A stretch of 13,162 nucleotides of DNA from Jimgerdemannia flammicorona (GCA_003990745.1 RBNI01004989.1:1-13162); one strand, 5' to 3'; shown: positions 1 through 9,391, counted from the first letter of the stretch. The notes: generated by a model from the sequence alone, not told the origin. Numbers and translations: made by a program.

Positions 1-535
1 TTTTAAAATGAAAATCTCTGCGTCGTAAGAATGATGTTGAGGGCGTTGGAAAGGCAGGCACTACAGGCTTGAGCTACATACGGCATTGCCATATCAAATC
101 CTCATGGCTTATTGCTCTGGCGATATTTTTTTGGACGTGGATGTATTGCGAATTTATCGTGGCTTTTTAGTTTGCGATGGGCTCGTATTGGCACGCCGGG
201 AAACCAATGCTCAAATACGGAATTTCTCGGGACGACTGACCATCCAGCTCGTGCATCCATGGGCAAGTCAGCAAATACGATACTACGGCGTCAAGGCTCG
301 GAATACAGTTTGCCTGAAACCCCATCTAAAGTGCTCGCCAAAAGGTGGTAACGATGCGACGGTCGCCAAAGGATTCCCCTCTATTAGCGCAGAACAATTC
401 GTAAAGTTATTATAGTAATCTTATCAAGATCCACGCAAAAGTCCACTAATTGCCACGGTCTATATACAGTCTTACCGATATATCACATTTTGTCAAACGA
501 CGTTCAATCCTGTCCATCCGCCTATAGCCTTTCCC
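1..535. other. Left flank with no defensible gene
   Basis: This stretch holds the 3' flank of the CWC2 gene and about 400 bases I cannot assign. On the plus strand one frame is open from about 29 codons before position 174 down to a TAG at 413-415; its first ATG is at 104, giving about 103 residues. It has no signal peptide, membrane segment or recognisable motif, and in-frame stops lie just upstream (26-28, 32-34, 38-40). It could be a terminal exon of a gene lying to the left, or chance. I see no AATAAA signal for CWC2 on the minus strand below 536. Confidence 0.4.
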
Positions 536-2056
536 TTATTCTTCATCGCTGCTCCCATAATCTGCCAGAACCAGTCCCGTAACTTTCTTCCCTCCATCCT
601 CCTTCCCCTCCTCTCTAACCTTCCTCCCGACGCCCACCGTTCCCGCCAACCTCGCCAGCGTCTCCAACGCCTGTTGCGACACAATCCCCGCGCCGGTCCC
701 CTCCTCTTGCGTCGCCGTCGCTGCCGCCCCATCGACATAGTAGTACTGGCCGTCCGGTCCGAGCTGGTATCCAACCCCCTGCTCGACGAGCTGCTGCTGC
801 TGGTAGTGGTAGGCCTGGTAGGGGTCCATACCGCCGGGATGGCGGTCGCGCTCGGCGGCCTCGGCTCGCGTTCGCTTGGTCCGCATCTCGGAGTTCTGGA
901 ATCCGTCCTCATCCACCTCGAGGATCGGGCGCGTAAACTCGGCGGGGAGAGTCGACTCAAGCACTTGGCGGGAGGCATGGTCCGTCTTACGTTTGTGCGA
1001 AGTCCCGACGCGGGGGTTGGGATCTTCGGTCGCCCATCTGGTAGGGTGGGAGGAATGGAGGCGGAGGAAGTATATGTGGTTTGAGGAAGTGAAGGGACCT
1101 GGTGATGATCAAAGTCCATCAAGGTAGGTTCGGGGTAATAGGCTAAAGTGGAGTTCAGCGCGCCTCTCACCTGACGTTCAAAATTTCGTCATGATCCAAG
1201 CTCTGGTTCGTCATCGCCTCCTTCGCGAATTCGGCGCTCGATCGTGTGTAATATGTGACAAAGGCAACGCCCTTATCACGCAGGACCTTGACTAAAACAT
1301 CATAAACAATCAATAATAAAATGGTTTTCCAAAATAAGCATGGCTCAATGATAACATTCGAGGTTGGTATACGGGATAATGAAATTTGAGTAGTTCAACA
1401 TACCGTTCTCAATGTCCCCCCACTCTCCAAAGTGCCGCCGCACGATGTCCTCCATGTCTTCCGTGATTTTGATCCGTCCGACATACAAGGTCTTGCTGTC
1501 GACGCTGAAGGCGCCAACACCGCCCATGTCCTCGCGAAATTCGCTTCATGAAATGAATGATGTTAATGGATGTATTCTCGATCTCTCATTTCAATAACCA
1601 CACCTCCACACAGGCAATCAGAAACCATTTAGTTTACCTGAACTTGTCTCTCCCAAAGCAGTCGATTGTCGTCTCCTCCGTATCCTCGATTATGGGAATG
1701 CGATGCCAGCACGCGCATTCGGGACCCTGCGCGCACATGCCCTGGGCGAAGTAGATACAGAAGTAAGATTCCGGGTTATTTGAGCCCCTTGTCTCGCCGG
1801 CATCGCGCTCGACTTTGCAGCGGTATTTCGCGTGCTCCCTAGTTAAGGCTGGAAGGTGAGCTCGCGGTCAACAATGCATGACACTCAAAAGAGAGTGCGA
1901 GGCCTTTTGCACGTACCTCCTCACCTCCTCACGTTTCCCTCCTCGCCATTTGTGGTGCCAGATATTGTATACGGCACCTGCTACGGGTGCAGAGTTCTTC
2001 TGGGCAAGCAGGGCCTTGTACTCCTTGTCGTCTATCTGCTTTCGCGCGGGCTTCAT
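536..2056 (-). CDS. CWC2: Pre-mRNA-splicing factor CWC2 (5 exons)
   Basis: CWC2 (human RBM22-related) is a nuclear spliceosome protein of the Prp19-associated complex that contacts U6 snRNA and helps shape the catalytic centre. Proposed exons in transcription order are 2056-1917, 1838-1638, 1543-1404, 1291-1171 and 1037-536, giving 367 residues; all joins keep phase and use GT..AG introns of 78, 94, 112 and 133 nt. The N-terminus carries the torus-region motif VYNIWHHKW (residues 29-37). A CCCH zinc finger C-x7-C-x5-C-x3-H follows, with C74, C82, C88 and H92. An RRM spans about 131-205, with RNP2-like TLYVGRI (132-138) and RNP1-like KGVAFVTY (167-174), then the family-typical RWATEDPNP (201-209). 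The C-terminal third is low-complexity and Gln/Tyr-rich, ending in a DYGSSDEE acidic tail. The start is the first in-frame ATG; the frame is also open upstream but lacks an ATG. It is divergent from the TMEM14 gene. Confidence 0.93.
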
Positions 2057-2156
2057 AGTGGAAATGAGAGTAATGCGTGGTGGTGCACGTGTGCGACGGC
2101 TAAATTTCTTCCCTCCTGACAAACCCTCCCCATTTCACTCTATTCCACCCACTTAA
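2057..2156. promoter_or_regulatory. Compact divergent promoter CWC2 / TMEM14
   Basis: Only 100 bp separate the two start codons, so both 5' UTRs and both core promoters must fit here or overlap the coding exons. A palindromic E-box CACGTG lies at 2086-2091, near the middle, inside TGCACGTGTG. A pyrimidine-rich stretch (about 2107-2155), usual in fungal leaders, precedes the TMEM14 ATG. No canonical TATA box is seen. Function as a shared promoter is inferred from layout. Confidence 0.6.
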
Positions 2157-2659
2157 ATGGCCGACTTCGTTGGTTACGCCTACGCCGTCGTCGTCTTCCT
2201 CGGCGGCCTCATCGGATACGTCAAGGCGGGAAGCGTTGCCTCCTTAGCTTCCGGCGCTGCGTTTGGCGTCGCCGCAGCCTATGGCGCCAAGCTGGTGTCG
2301 ACGAACCCAAAGAACGTGACCCTTGCTCTAGGTATGTTACGTCTCTGTTAGTCGGATCCCATTTTTTTCGGTGTATTCTAACGCGTGTCTCGGAACCGCT
2401 TTTGGGGTAGCCGTGAGCGTGGCCCTCCTCCTCGTCATGGGCTTTCGGTTCTCCAAGAGCGGCAAGTTCATGCCGGCGGGGCTTGTTTCCCTGTTGAGGT
2501 AGGTGTATCATCCTTTGGGCCCGCTTTATATTCTTACTCTCCATCCCGCAATCTATCGAACGGCCACCAGGCTTGTCATTCTTTGCGATCCTCACTCATG
2601 TGCAACCGCTACCTAGTTTGGTGATGACGATACGTTACGGCATTCGCTTGATTCAGTGA
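2157..2659 (+). CDS. TMEM14 family (UPF0136) small membrane protein (3 exons)
   Basis: Exons are 2157-2331, 2411-2498 and 2617-2659, giving 101 residues with consistent phase and introns of 79 and 118 nt. The protein has four predicted hydrophobic segments (about 4-22, 27-47, 55-70, 79-95). It shows the family signature GGLIGYVKAGSVASL near residues 16-30 and a GKFMPAGLVSLLS turn before the last helix, ending RYGIRLIQ. The usual family length is about 100-120 residues. Vertebrate TMEM14 proteins are mitochondrial and TMEM14C acts in heme precursor transport; fungal members are mostly uncharacterised, so a transport role here is family inference. The last exon codes for only 14 residues plus a split codon; it is supported by phase and by the conserved C-terminal motif. 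An AATAAA lies 67 bp past the stop. Confidence 0.92.
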
Positions 2660-3273
2660 AGCGATTGTTTCGGCCAAGCGACCCTAGGGAAATATTCGCC
2701 AAACGTCATGTCTACAAACAAACCTAATAAAGAAATTGTTCGACCGCCAATCGTATCAACGACGGCTTACACGTAGTTCATGATAGTTTTTACGGGCAAG
2801 GGCAGAGTAGCGAAATATGGATTCCTAGTGTGTTCTTTCGCCATTCGGCTCAGCTCGTACTGGGGCAGTAATGTGGTCATAATGAATTAAAAGTAATGCG
2901 TTGATCTCATATGAATATGAATTCTAGCTGTGATAGCTTTAAAATTCGGAACGATAAACCCAACATGGCGTTCGTCTACTTTGCTAACCTGTGTATTATT
3001 CATGACTCTGTATGTGGAAAGTGTATTCGACAAGGCGATGAAGACATGCGATATGTGATTGATAAAAAAGGATACATAAGTTATCCGTCATCAATTAAAA
3101 TTGATCGCTGGAAAGATCACACTATCGATAGCCAGTACAATGCTAATAAAAAGCCCCGCTTTTTCAGGATCAGGGAGAAAAGAAAAAGAAAAAAGAAAAA
3201 GAAAGCACACACACACTAATACACACTAGAGAACATTGCACACATCGACAATCCCTTCCAACCAACAGAAACC
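2660..3273. promoter_or_regulatory. Intergenic region and promoter of the secreted-protein gene
   Basis: This stretch is AT-rich with no supported gene. Just upstream of the secreted-protein ATG, a perfect inverted repeat with 7-bp arms AAAAAGC/GCTTTTT (3148-3154, 3158-3164, CCC loop) overlaps an AATAAAAA TATA-like box. It is followed by a 34-nt purine-only tract (3172-3205) and a short CA repeat (3206-3216). The leader next to the ATG is A/C-rich with a good start context (AAACC before ATG). An open frame at 2911-3219 runs through these promoter elements and is judged spurious. Confidence 0.5.
2726..2731 (+). terminator. Canonical AATAAA polyadenylation signal for TMEM14 gene
   Basis: An exact AATAAA hexamer lies 67 bp after the TMEM14 stop codon, on the sense strand and in AT-rich sequence. 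The position suits a 3' end signal. Fungal genes often use weaker signals, so the assignment rests on sequence and distance only. Confidence 0.5.
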
Positions 3274-3861
3274 ATGCCATCCCACATCACTTCTCACTTC
3301 CTCCTCTCGCTCTCCCTCATCCTTCTGGCCATCTTCCATGGTCTCACGGCTCACGGCGTCGCAGGCCAGCAGCCTGAGAATCCAACCTTCGAAGGGCCCC
3401 GCGAAGCTGTGCATCATTTCGTCTCTCGTCTCCGAGCCGAGGGCTCGTCCGCCATCCGTTGTTGGCCCGCCACCCTCCTTCGCACCTCGTCGCCGCTAAC
3501 TGAGCAAGAGTGGTTGGATCTCTGCTCCTGTATGACCTCCATGCGGAAATCCAAGCCTTCGGACAGCATTGTGGTTAGCTGGGCAGGGTTTCAGTTCTGC
3601 CCAGGAGGCGCGGCATACGAGGCCGCGAAGCGCGGGCAACAGCGTCAGCAGCAGCTGTCGGAGACGGTCGATCAATACGTGACCAAGCTGCGCGCCGTGA
3701 GTTCATCGGCGCTTGGGTGCTTCCCACAGAACATCGTAAAGCCGAGCCCGCCGACAGAACAGGAGTGGAGGGCGCTCTGCACTTGCATGAGCCAAGAGAA
3801 GGGGAAGACGAGTGAGCCGCTAGTCAGAAATTGGGGCGGGTTTCCGTTCTGCCCACAGTAG
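3274..3861 (+). CDS. Secreted protein with two tandem copies of a four-cysteine domain
   Basis: This is an intronless gene of 195 codons; I do not recognise the family. Residues 1 to about 31 form a signal peptide: a hydrophobic core LLSLSLILLAIF, then small residues with a likely cut near AHGVA/GQQ. The mature part is two copies of one unit, about residues 46-110 and 132-194, joined by a Gln-rich linker (121-128). Each unit runs: hydrophobic-helix start, SSA, Cys-aromatic-Pro, TEQEW, a C-x-C-M motif, then W-x-GF-x-FCP. Cysteines are C63, C84, C86, C109 and C149, C169, C171, C193, with matching spacing (20-1-22 against 19-1-21). About half of the aligned residues are identical. The even cysteine count and C-x-C pairing suggest disulfides. 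Small size, secretion and cysteine pattern fit an effector-like or other extracellular protein, but that is inference. It converges on the LMBR1-type gene. Confidence 0.85.
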   Translation: MPSHITSHFLLSLSLILLAIFHGLTAHGVAGQQPENPTFEGPREAVHHFVSRLRAEGSSAIRCWPATLLRTSSPLTEQEWLDLCSCMTSMRKSKPSDSIVVSWAGFQFCPGGAAYEAAKRGQQRQQQLSETVDQYVTKLRAVSSSALGCFPQNIVKPSPPTEQEWRALCTCMSQEKGKTSEPLVRNWGGFPFCPQ

Positions 3862-3927
3862 GGAATTCTGGCATGAGCATGAATGACTATTAGTTTCTTC
3901 CAACTAATGTAATCTTTGGGACACATT

Positions 3928-3949
3928 GTGTATTTTTAAAAAAATACAC
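3928..3949 (+). terminator. AT-rich palindrome after the secreted-protein gene
   Basis: A perfect inverted repeat has arms GTGTATTTTT (3928-3937) and AAAAATACAC (3940-3949) separated by AA, 66 bp after the stop of the secreted-protein gene. It lies in the 383-bp space between two convergent genes, so it could mark or aid 3' end formation on the plus strand. No AATAAA is seen nearby. Confidence 0.35.
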
Positions 3950-4244
3950 GAAAATCAGTGAAAATTGTTAATTGGAGGTAAAATGAAGACCGTTTTATAC
4001 GTTCACGTTCTCATGAGCAGGGATTTGGAGAGGTCGTCGTTAAGAAAAAAAAAAATCACGAAAACAGCGGCACTATTTTGGCGGCGTAGCACCCACAAAC
4101 GAGCAGTAGACGAGTATTTGCCTGGGTACCAAAGCAGTATATATGTATCCGAATGAGCCAATATATGCAGAATACATCACAATAATATTATATACGCTTC
4201 TACACATTACTTCGACACATACCAAAGTCACACGAAGTTCAAAA

Positions 4245-7200
4245 CTAAAGACCACCACCAGCGCCATTAAGACTGGTCGTCGACGGCCCCTCAAACCTAG
4301 TAAACGGCGACACCCTCGCACCTCCGCCGCCACCAAACCCACCGCCACTGCCCGCGCCACCGAACCCAGACCCACCAGACGCCCTAGCGGACGAAGTGAA
4401 TGGGTTCGGCGAGATAGAGCGTGCGCGAGCGCCCGAAGCCCTCTGCTCGCTCGAAGGCGTTGATACCAACGGGTCCATGTCATCCTCAGGGTGCACGTCC
4501 AACAGATTCGACCCCCTCCGCGGCTGCGATTGGGGCCAGTCGGCGTCCTGCCTTTGCGCCGTCCGCCCACGTCCCAGGAGCCGTTCGCGCGAGTCATCGC
4601 CGCTCGCGCCAGCCCCGCTAAAACCCGCTCCATCCGGTTCGTTGTTGCTGTTGTTGCTGGCTCTGAACAGGTCACCGAACCCCTTCTTGGCTCGGCTGGT
4701 TAACCTGAAGAAGGAGGACTCGTTCGACTCGTCAGCATCCTCTTCCTCCTCGGCCCGGTATCCGCGTCCGCCCGCACCCGCACCCGCGCCTGTCGTGCCG
4801 GGAGCGCCAATAGTTTTGCCTTTCCTACTCGCATTCAGTTCGTCGATCCGCCTATCCCTATCTTCACGGGATAGCCCCGATCTGGTTAGGGAAGAGGACC
4901 GGGACGACGTCGATCCTGGTCTTGATGCTCGATCGCGGTTGCGCGAATTGAGAAGCTCAGCACGCAACCGTGTAGTGTTCGGGTCTGCTGAATAAGAATT
5001 CTCGACGTCCAAGGCGCTTTGACGTGACGAGCCGGAATCGCCAGAACGAGGTGGTTGTCGACCTCGATTGTACTTAGTAAACGCCTGGAATAATAATGAT
5101 AATAACCACAATTTAACAAGTATTGAAAGTCACCAGAACATTGATAATTTAATATGCACGTACGTCCGCTCTGTTCCGACCGAGCAAGGTGTTGTCTCTT
5201 TGGTGATCTTGACCTGGGTTCAATTTCCGCTCCACTGCGTGGCGTTCTGGTGTTCGAAGAAACCAAAGATCAGCATTCGAGCAAGTGTGGGGCAAATCAT
5301 ATTACCACGCAAGCATTTACGAATAGCTTAACAGAACTGCATCAACGAATTTGTGTGTATTTCATAATAATCTTTTTCCTTTTTCACTCCACAGATCTCG
5401 GAGTAGTCATCTTCCCACACATGACTTCATAGAGCTATACGCCCCAACTTACCCTCGTCAATAAGCATTCTGCCCTCCTCCGCCTCGGGATTGAGCGCGA
5501 TTGGGCCTCTACCAAGAGCCTCGGTGTCCTGTTCTTGCCCCTCCGATTGGTCGTCGTCGTCAATCTCATACTGGTGCATACCGCAAATGCGCAGTAAGCG
5601 ATTCTGGATGTTGAGCAGCTGGAGCGTGACTGGGATCAGGATTACCATGGGGAACCAGTCGACGAAAGAGCCGAGGAAGGGGACGAGGTCGGCTTTGCCC
5701 ATGAACTATATGACAAAAGGCGCGAGAGGAAATCCGTACGAATTGGAACAAGGTAGTTCGAATGGTGCACCTTTGATGAAAGGCAGTCTACCCTAGCTGT
5801 CGTCTCCAGTTGTGCAAAATGCAAAACATACCTTGAAGAACACTGTCAGGTTAGTACTCTTCTGATCAGCAGCCAGGTTCAGATAATTATGGCAGAGCGG
5901 GGCTCTAGGAGATGGTAAATGTGTCGTTACGCATAGCTTAGAATTCGTTGCCGTTCCAACATCCTCTAATCTTTAACACCCCATGTTGAACCCAGACAAA
6001 TCGGGCGCGTCGCCCCACTCTTTCATGGAAGCATCCTGTGATACTCACATCAACCTGCACAGATAAGCCGCGAACCACAGCAGGCTTAGTTCGTCGGTTT
6101 CGTGATTGGGCACGAGTACGTAGTAATTGAAGACCTTGAGGCGCAGCAAAGAGCTGTATGCGCACACGCACATATAGCTAACAGTGACAAAGGAAAGGAT
6201 CTGGTGTTGTGCACAAGAAACCCGGGAGTGTAGGTTAGGATTACATCACCTTATGCACGATCAAAATAACAAAGCTTTCAAAACCGAGCAATACCTCTGC
6301 TACCGCGTAGTTCAACCCTCCCGCACGCAACCCAATGGCGACAAGCGACAGGACAGGATCGCGCCCGTTGAATGTCAATTCGGACCACACGAGGGCAATG
6401 CTGAGAATGCCACAGATGATAGCCAGAAAGCGCGTGACGATACCGCGAAGATGAATGTACCACCACCATTCTAGTGAGAGTATTTACGGATAGAAATATA
6501 AGTTCTAGTTGACATAGCATGGGCTTCAATATCCTCGTAGGCAATTAGCTAAAATGTAAGACTACCCTTAATTCTTACGTACCTAAGGAAAGTTTCAGAT
6601 TGCGGAAAATGCTGGGTTCAGTGAGTTTCCTAACGGTCGAGTGAAACCGTCTATATGAAGGATGTGAAAATTGGCTGAGCTAACCGAAATCCCTAGTGTT
6701 TGGTTCAAGCTGTTTTTCATCCTATTTCTCCCTTTTAATGTGACAATACTCGAAAAACTTTAACCCCCTATTGCCTCCATTCGTACCCATCCTACCTATC
6801 GGTGTTGCCCGCATTGGTGATAATGTCTTGATATTTGAACGCGTCACGGAGCAAATTCTTCCACAAGCTTGAAAATAGTTTGCAAACAAAAGAAAATCAT
6901 GTCAGGCTTCTGGAGGATTTCGCAAGAGGGGCACAATAGCACGTGTCATTCAAACATCTCTTTGCAAGATAACTCTAAAAATATCCGACGCCAATCACCA
7001 AACCTTGCCGATACCTACGCAGAATAACGTTCCCGCATCCTCACCGCGCGTTTCATTCTTTGATTCAACCCGGCAAGGTAAGTCACAGTCATCGATTGGG
7101 GCACGGTGCTGGTAATAAGAGGATCACGCATGTTCGTTTGTGGATCGATAGAAGGGGGAAAGGCCTTGAGGATTTTCACAAGCAATGGATGCAACGGATC

Positions 7201-8660
7201 CGTCGAAGGGAGGTGACGTGAAAGGTACGAGATTTCCTGTACGCGGAGTGCACATGGTAAAGACGAGGTATCCTTCAGCCGATTTCTTTACTCCCTGGTA
7301 AATTAGCAGCAGCCCGATAATCGACCAACACAGCACAAACCCGCTCGCGCTTTGCAACGGAGTACGTACCTTTGCCACTTTGGTGGCCTGCAATTTTGCG
7401 TCGTCATATTCATCCTTCGCCTTAGACGCGCGCATGTACAGGGCAGTTAGATGGCGATGGGTGTCTGCAGCATTCCAGAGCTGGCGCGGGATGGAGACAA
7501 GACCGTACCCCATGAAAAGGATTGCCAGGAGCAAACCCCAGCTATTGGCCATGGCCATGACGAAGCCCACGAAAGCATCCCTAATTTCACGAATGTGAGC
7601 AAGAAGGAAGAATTAATGTGCATAAGCTCGGATGGCTTTGTGTAAAAGAACCGTACATCACTATGAAGAGCAATCCCTTCGCAATGGAATCTATGGCCAT
7701 TTTATAGAGTGCACACCTCGATTTGAAGAGCTCAGTGACGATAAGATAGACACCCGCCGCAATACCAAGCACGGCATAGACGAGATAGAATTTTAAATTT
7801 TCCTTGATAGCACGTCGAAATCGTGTGCCAAAGGTAAATTCGCCAGCATCGACGTAGCTTTGCATCAAAGGAATGACGGCCCTTTGATTTTCGGAAGGTA
7901 ATAGTTGACATTGGACAATGAGTGACTCGCTTTCAAATAGTATCTGGGCCCCGTTTGTCATTCTGACAACACAGGGAAATTCCACGATGTAATCAGGTAC
8001 AAATGCGTAAAGTTTCTATTTCGTCCTTCTCGGTCGAAGATCCTGGTTACCTACCAGGTGAGCCCGAAAGCCGTCCAGTAGACAGTTCGCCAGGCGATGA
8101 AAAGAAACTGCTGTGAGACATGCCCGAAAGGGATTTTGCATTTGTCCTCAGGCTTGCAAATCTCGTACATCGTCTGATGCATGAAGAAATGATGTATGCG
8201 TTAGCCGTCTATCGAAAATTCATATTAAGGAGCTCTTCAGGTGCTCGATACGAATTTATATTCCTGTTACTTCAACCAGATGACGATAATTTCGACTAGC
8301 ACATCTTCCGAATCCAAAATTTGCGCGGTTTCCCATGGAGCCGACGACCTTGGTTGCTCATTGCCGGGTTGTCCATCGGCGCCCAGGTACGCGCGTCAAA
8401 ACACGGTTAAGTTCGATAAAGATACGAATACTCACCGAAGCCAAGTCCAGTGGCAGCAGGAAGACGATCCAGAACGGGAAGAACCATCCAACCAATGTCG
8501 TGACTTTAACGTACCACGGGTGGGACTTGGTGTTGGCAAAGTAGGAGACCAGAAAGTAGACCAGGAAAATCAGGGTGATGGACACCACGATGAGTGGGAT
8601 ATAGGTCGTGTTGGAGCCGAAAGGCCCGGAAGGCGAGGAGTCTAGGTCAGTCGGGTTCAT
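4245..8660 (-). CDS. LMBR1 domain-containing membrane protein, LMBRD2 type (13 exons)
   Basis: Exons in transcription order: 8660-8436, 8173-8055, 7881-7657, 7580-7370, 7236-7019, 6867-6796, 6611-6583, 6470-6295, 6200-6049, 5904-5832, 5705-5453, 5246-5164, 5084-4245. All joins keep phase and give 891 residues. About nine to ten hydrophobic segments fit the LMBR1 fold: about 20-42, 53-72, 98-121, 144-166, 186-216, 374-395, 426-446 and 510-531, plus weaker ones. Family landmarks are FLLPLDLAS (67-75), WRTVYWTAF (104-112), YVDAGEFTFG (124-133), GYGLVSIPRQLW (214-225), WWWYIHLRG (368-376), FNYYVLVP and HETDELSLLWFAAYLCRL (about 450-475). A long hydrophilic loop lies between about 226 and 365. LMBR1-family proteins are multi-pass membrane proteins linked to receptor signalling and trafficking; the exact role here is unknown. 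Residues 613-891 form a Ser/Gly/Arg-rich tail in one exon, with poly-Gly runs and an NPF motif (839-841). Intron 1 (262 nt) is the least certain join. Confidence 0.9.
6583..6611 (-). other. 29-nt micro-exon of the LMBRD2-type gene
   Basis: Exon 7 encodes IFRNLKLSL plus parts of two split codons. It is bounded by an acceptor ACCCAG and donor GTACGT. Skipping it would shift the frame, since 29 is not a multiple of three. Its inclusion joins the aspartate-asparagine loop before it to the WWWYIHLRG segment after it, as expected for the family's pre-membrane region (a hydrophobic-aromatic stretch before EW-x-W). Confidence 0.7.
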
Positions 8661-8850
8661 TAGTTCGGCTTCCCTTCCAGGGAGGGGTGTGGGGAGGGGT
8701 GCTCAAACGAAGGTTAGGTCAGCTGGAATTGTGACGAGCGGTGCCCTGATTGTGACTGACATGCCGACGTCACATAGCTTGATTTCATATAATACGCTCC
8801 GTACAAGTCCTCTTCCCCGCAACTTTCTTCTCTCCGTTATTCCTGAAATC
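8661..8850. promoter_or_regulatory. Divergent promoter LMBRD2-type / CYSTM with G-rich motif
   Basis: The two start codons are 190 bp apart. Four G runs (8680-8682, 8684-8687, 8691-8694, 8696-8699) with 1-3 nt loops form a G-quadruplex-type motif on the plus strand, 20 bp upstream of the minus-strand ATG. An ACGTCA core (8767-8772, within CGACGTCA) is a bZIP/CRE-like site. A TATA-like TATAATA lies at 8788-8794, 57 bp upstream of the CYSTM ATG, followed by a CT-rich leader. Sites are seen in sequence; their use is inferred. Confidence 0.55.
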
Positions 8851-9375
8851 ATGAGCGCCCCCTACACCTACACTACCACTTCGCAATATGTACCACAACC
8901 ACAGGAATACTCTGCCCCGCAAACTTACATCCCTCAACAGGGCTACCCTCCACCGCCACCGCCGCCGCCGCCGCCGGCCCAATATGGCCAGCAATCCTCC
9001 TACAAGCATTGTATGCAAGACTTCGTGATCAATTACTTCACGGAGAGTTTTCAAAAAATTAACTCACGTTTCTACTTCTCGTTTTAGCTTACTATCAGCC
9101 GACTCCACTGCCGCAGACCGTAATCGCTCAGCCCCAACCACAGCAGAAACGGGATGATGCATTTTGCTGGGGATGGTGAGTGTATATTTTCAATGTGACC
9201 GAGGGTTTTGCTCGGCTTTATGTCTATTTTATATAAATGCCATCCGGTCATTTTTTGCGGCACTGAGGTCGAAGACAGATGACAAACCTCTCTGGAAATT
9301 TGACTAACATTGACCCCATCTCTTCCTAGCCTTGCTGCTTGCTGTCTCTGCTGCGCGCTCGAAGAAATTTGCTAA
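8851..9375 (+). CDS. Small proline/glutamine/tyrosine-rich CYSTM-module protein (3 exons)
   Basis: Exons are 8851-9010, 9088-9175 and 9330-9375, giving 97 residues; introns are 77 and 154 nt and phases agree. The N-terminal 75 residues are Tyr/Pro/Gln-rich (repeated PQ, YxxPQ) with a run of ten prolines at 33-42. The C-terminus, FCWGCLAACCLCCALEEIC (79-97), matches the CYSTM module: a short cysteine-dense, tail-anchored hydrophobic segment with C80, C83, C87, C88, C90, C91 and C97. CYSTM proteins are small eukaryotic proteins attached to or inserted in membranes and often linked to stress or metal tolerance; that role is family inference. The second intron splits the CYSTM module between W81-G82 and C83, so reading through the donor would lose it. 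An ACGTCA stress-type site lies in the promoter. Confidence 0.88.
8950..8976 (+). repeat. (CCG)n trinucleotide repeat coding for polyproline
   Basis: Nine proline codons CCA/CCG, with six CCG in a row at the end, code for most of the Pro33-Pro42 run of the CYSTM protein. Being a pure in-frame triplet repeat, it is a likely site of length variation between strains. Confidence 0.8.
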
Positions 9376-9391
9376 AGTGTTATCAAACACT
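9376..9391 (+). terminator. Short stem-loop directly after the CYSTM stop codon
   Basis: The arms AGTGTT (9376-9381) and AACACT (9386-9391) pair perfectly around an ATCA loop, starting at the base after the TAA stop. It could be a 3' UTR element. A six-pair stem can arise by chance. Confidence 0.25.

Noticed and set aside
493..1170. 225-codon minus-strand frame overlapping the last CWC2 exon
   Set aside because: It is in another frame over GC-rich sequence; the CWC2 frame has conserved motifs and correct splicing, so this is a shadow.
2911..3219. 102-codon plus-strand open frame upstream of the secreted-protein gene
   Set aside because: It runs through the TATA-like box, purine tract and CA repeat, ends in poly-Lys from the repeat, and shows no domain or signal peptide.
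4396..4995. 199-codon plus-strand frame opposite the LMBRD2-type tail
   Set aside because: It is antisense to low-complexity, GC-rich Ser/Gly coding sequence; its length follows from composition.
8174..8435. Extra cassette exon inside intron 1 of the LMBRD2-type gene
   Set aside because: A frame with text like SAPWETAQILDSEDV is open there, but I found no good acceptor before it and it meets a stop before a donor. Joining exon 1 directly to TMYEICKPEDKCK keeps phase and gives the family pattern.
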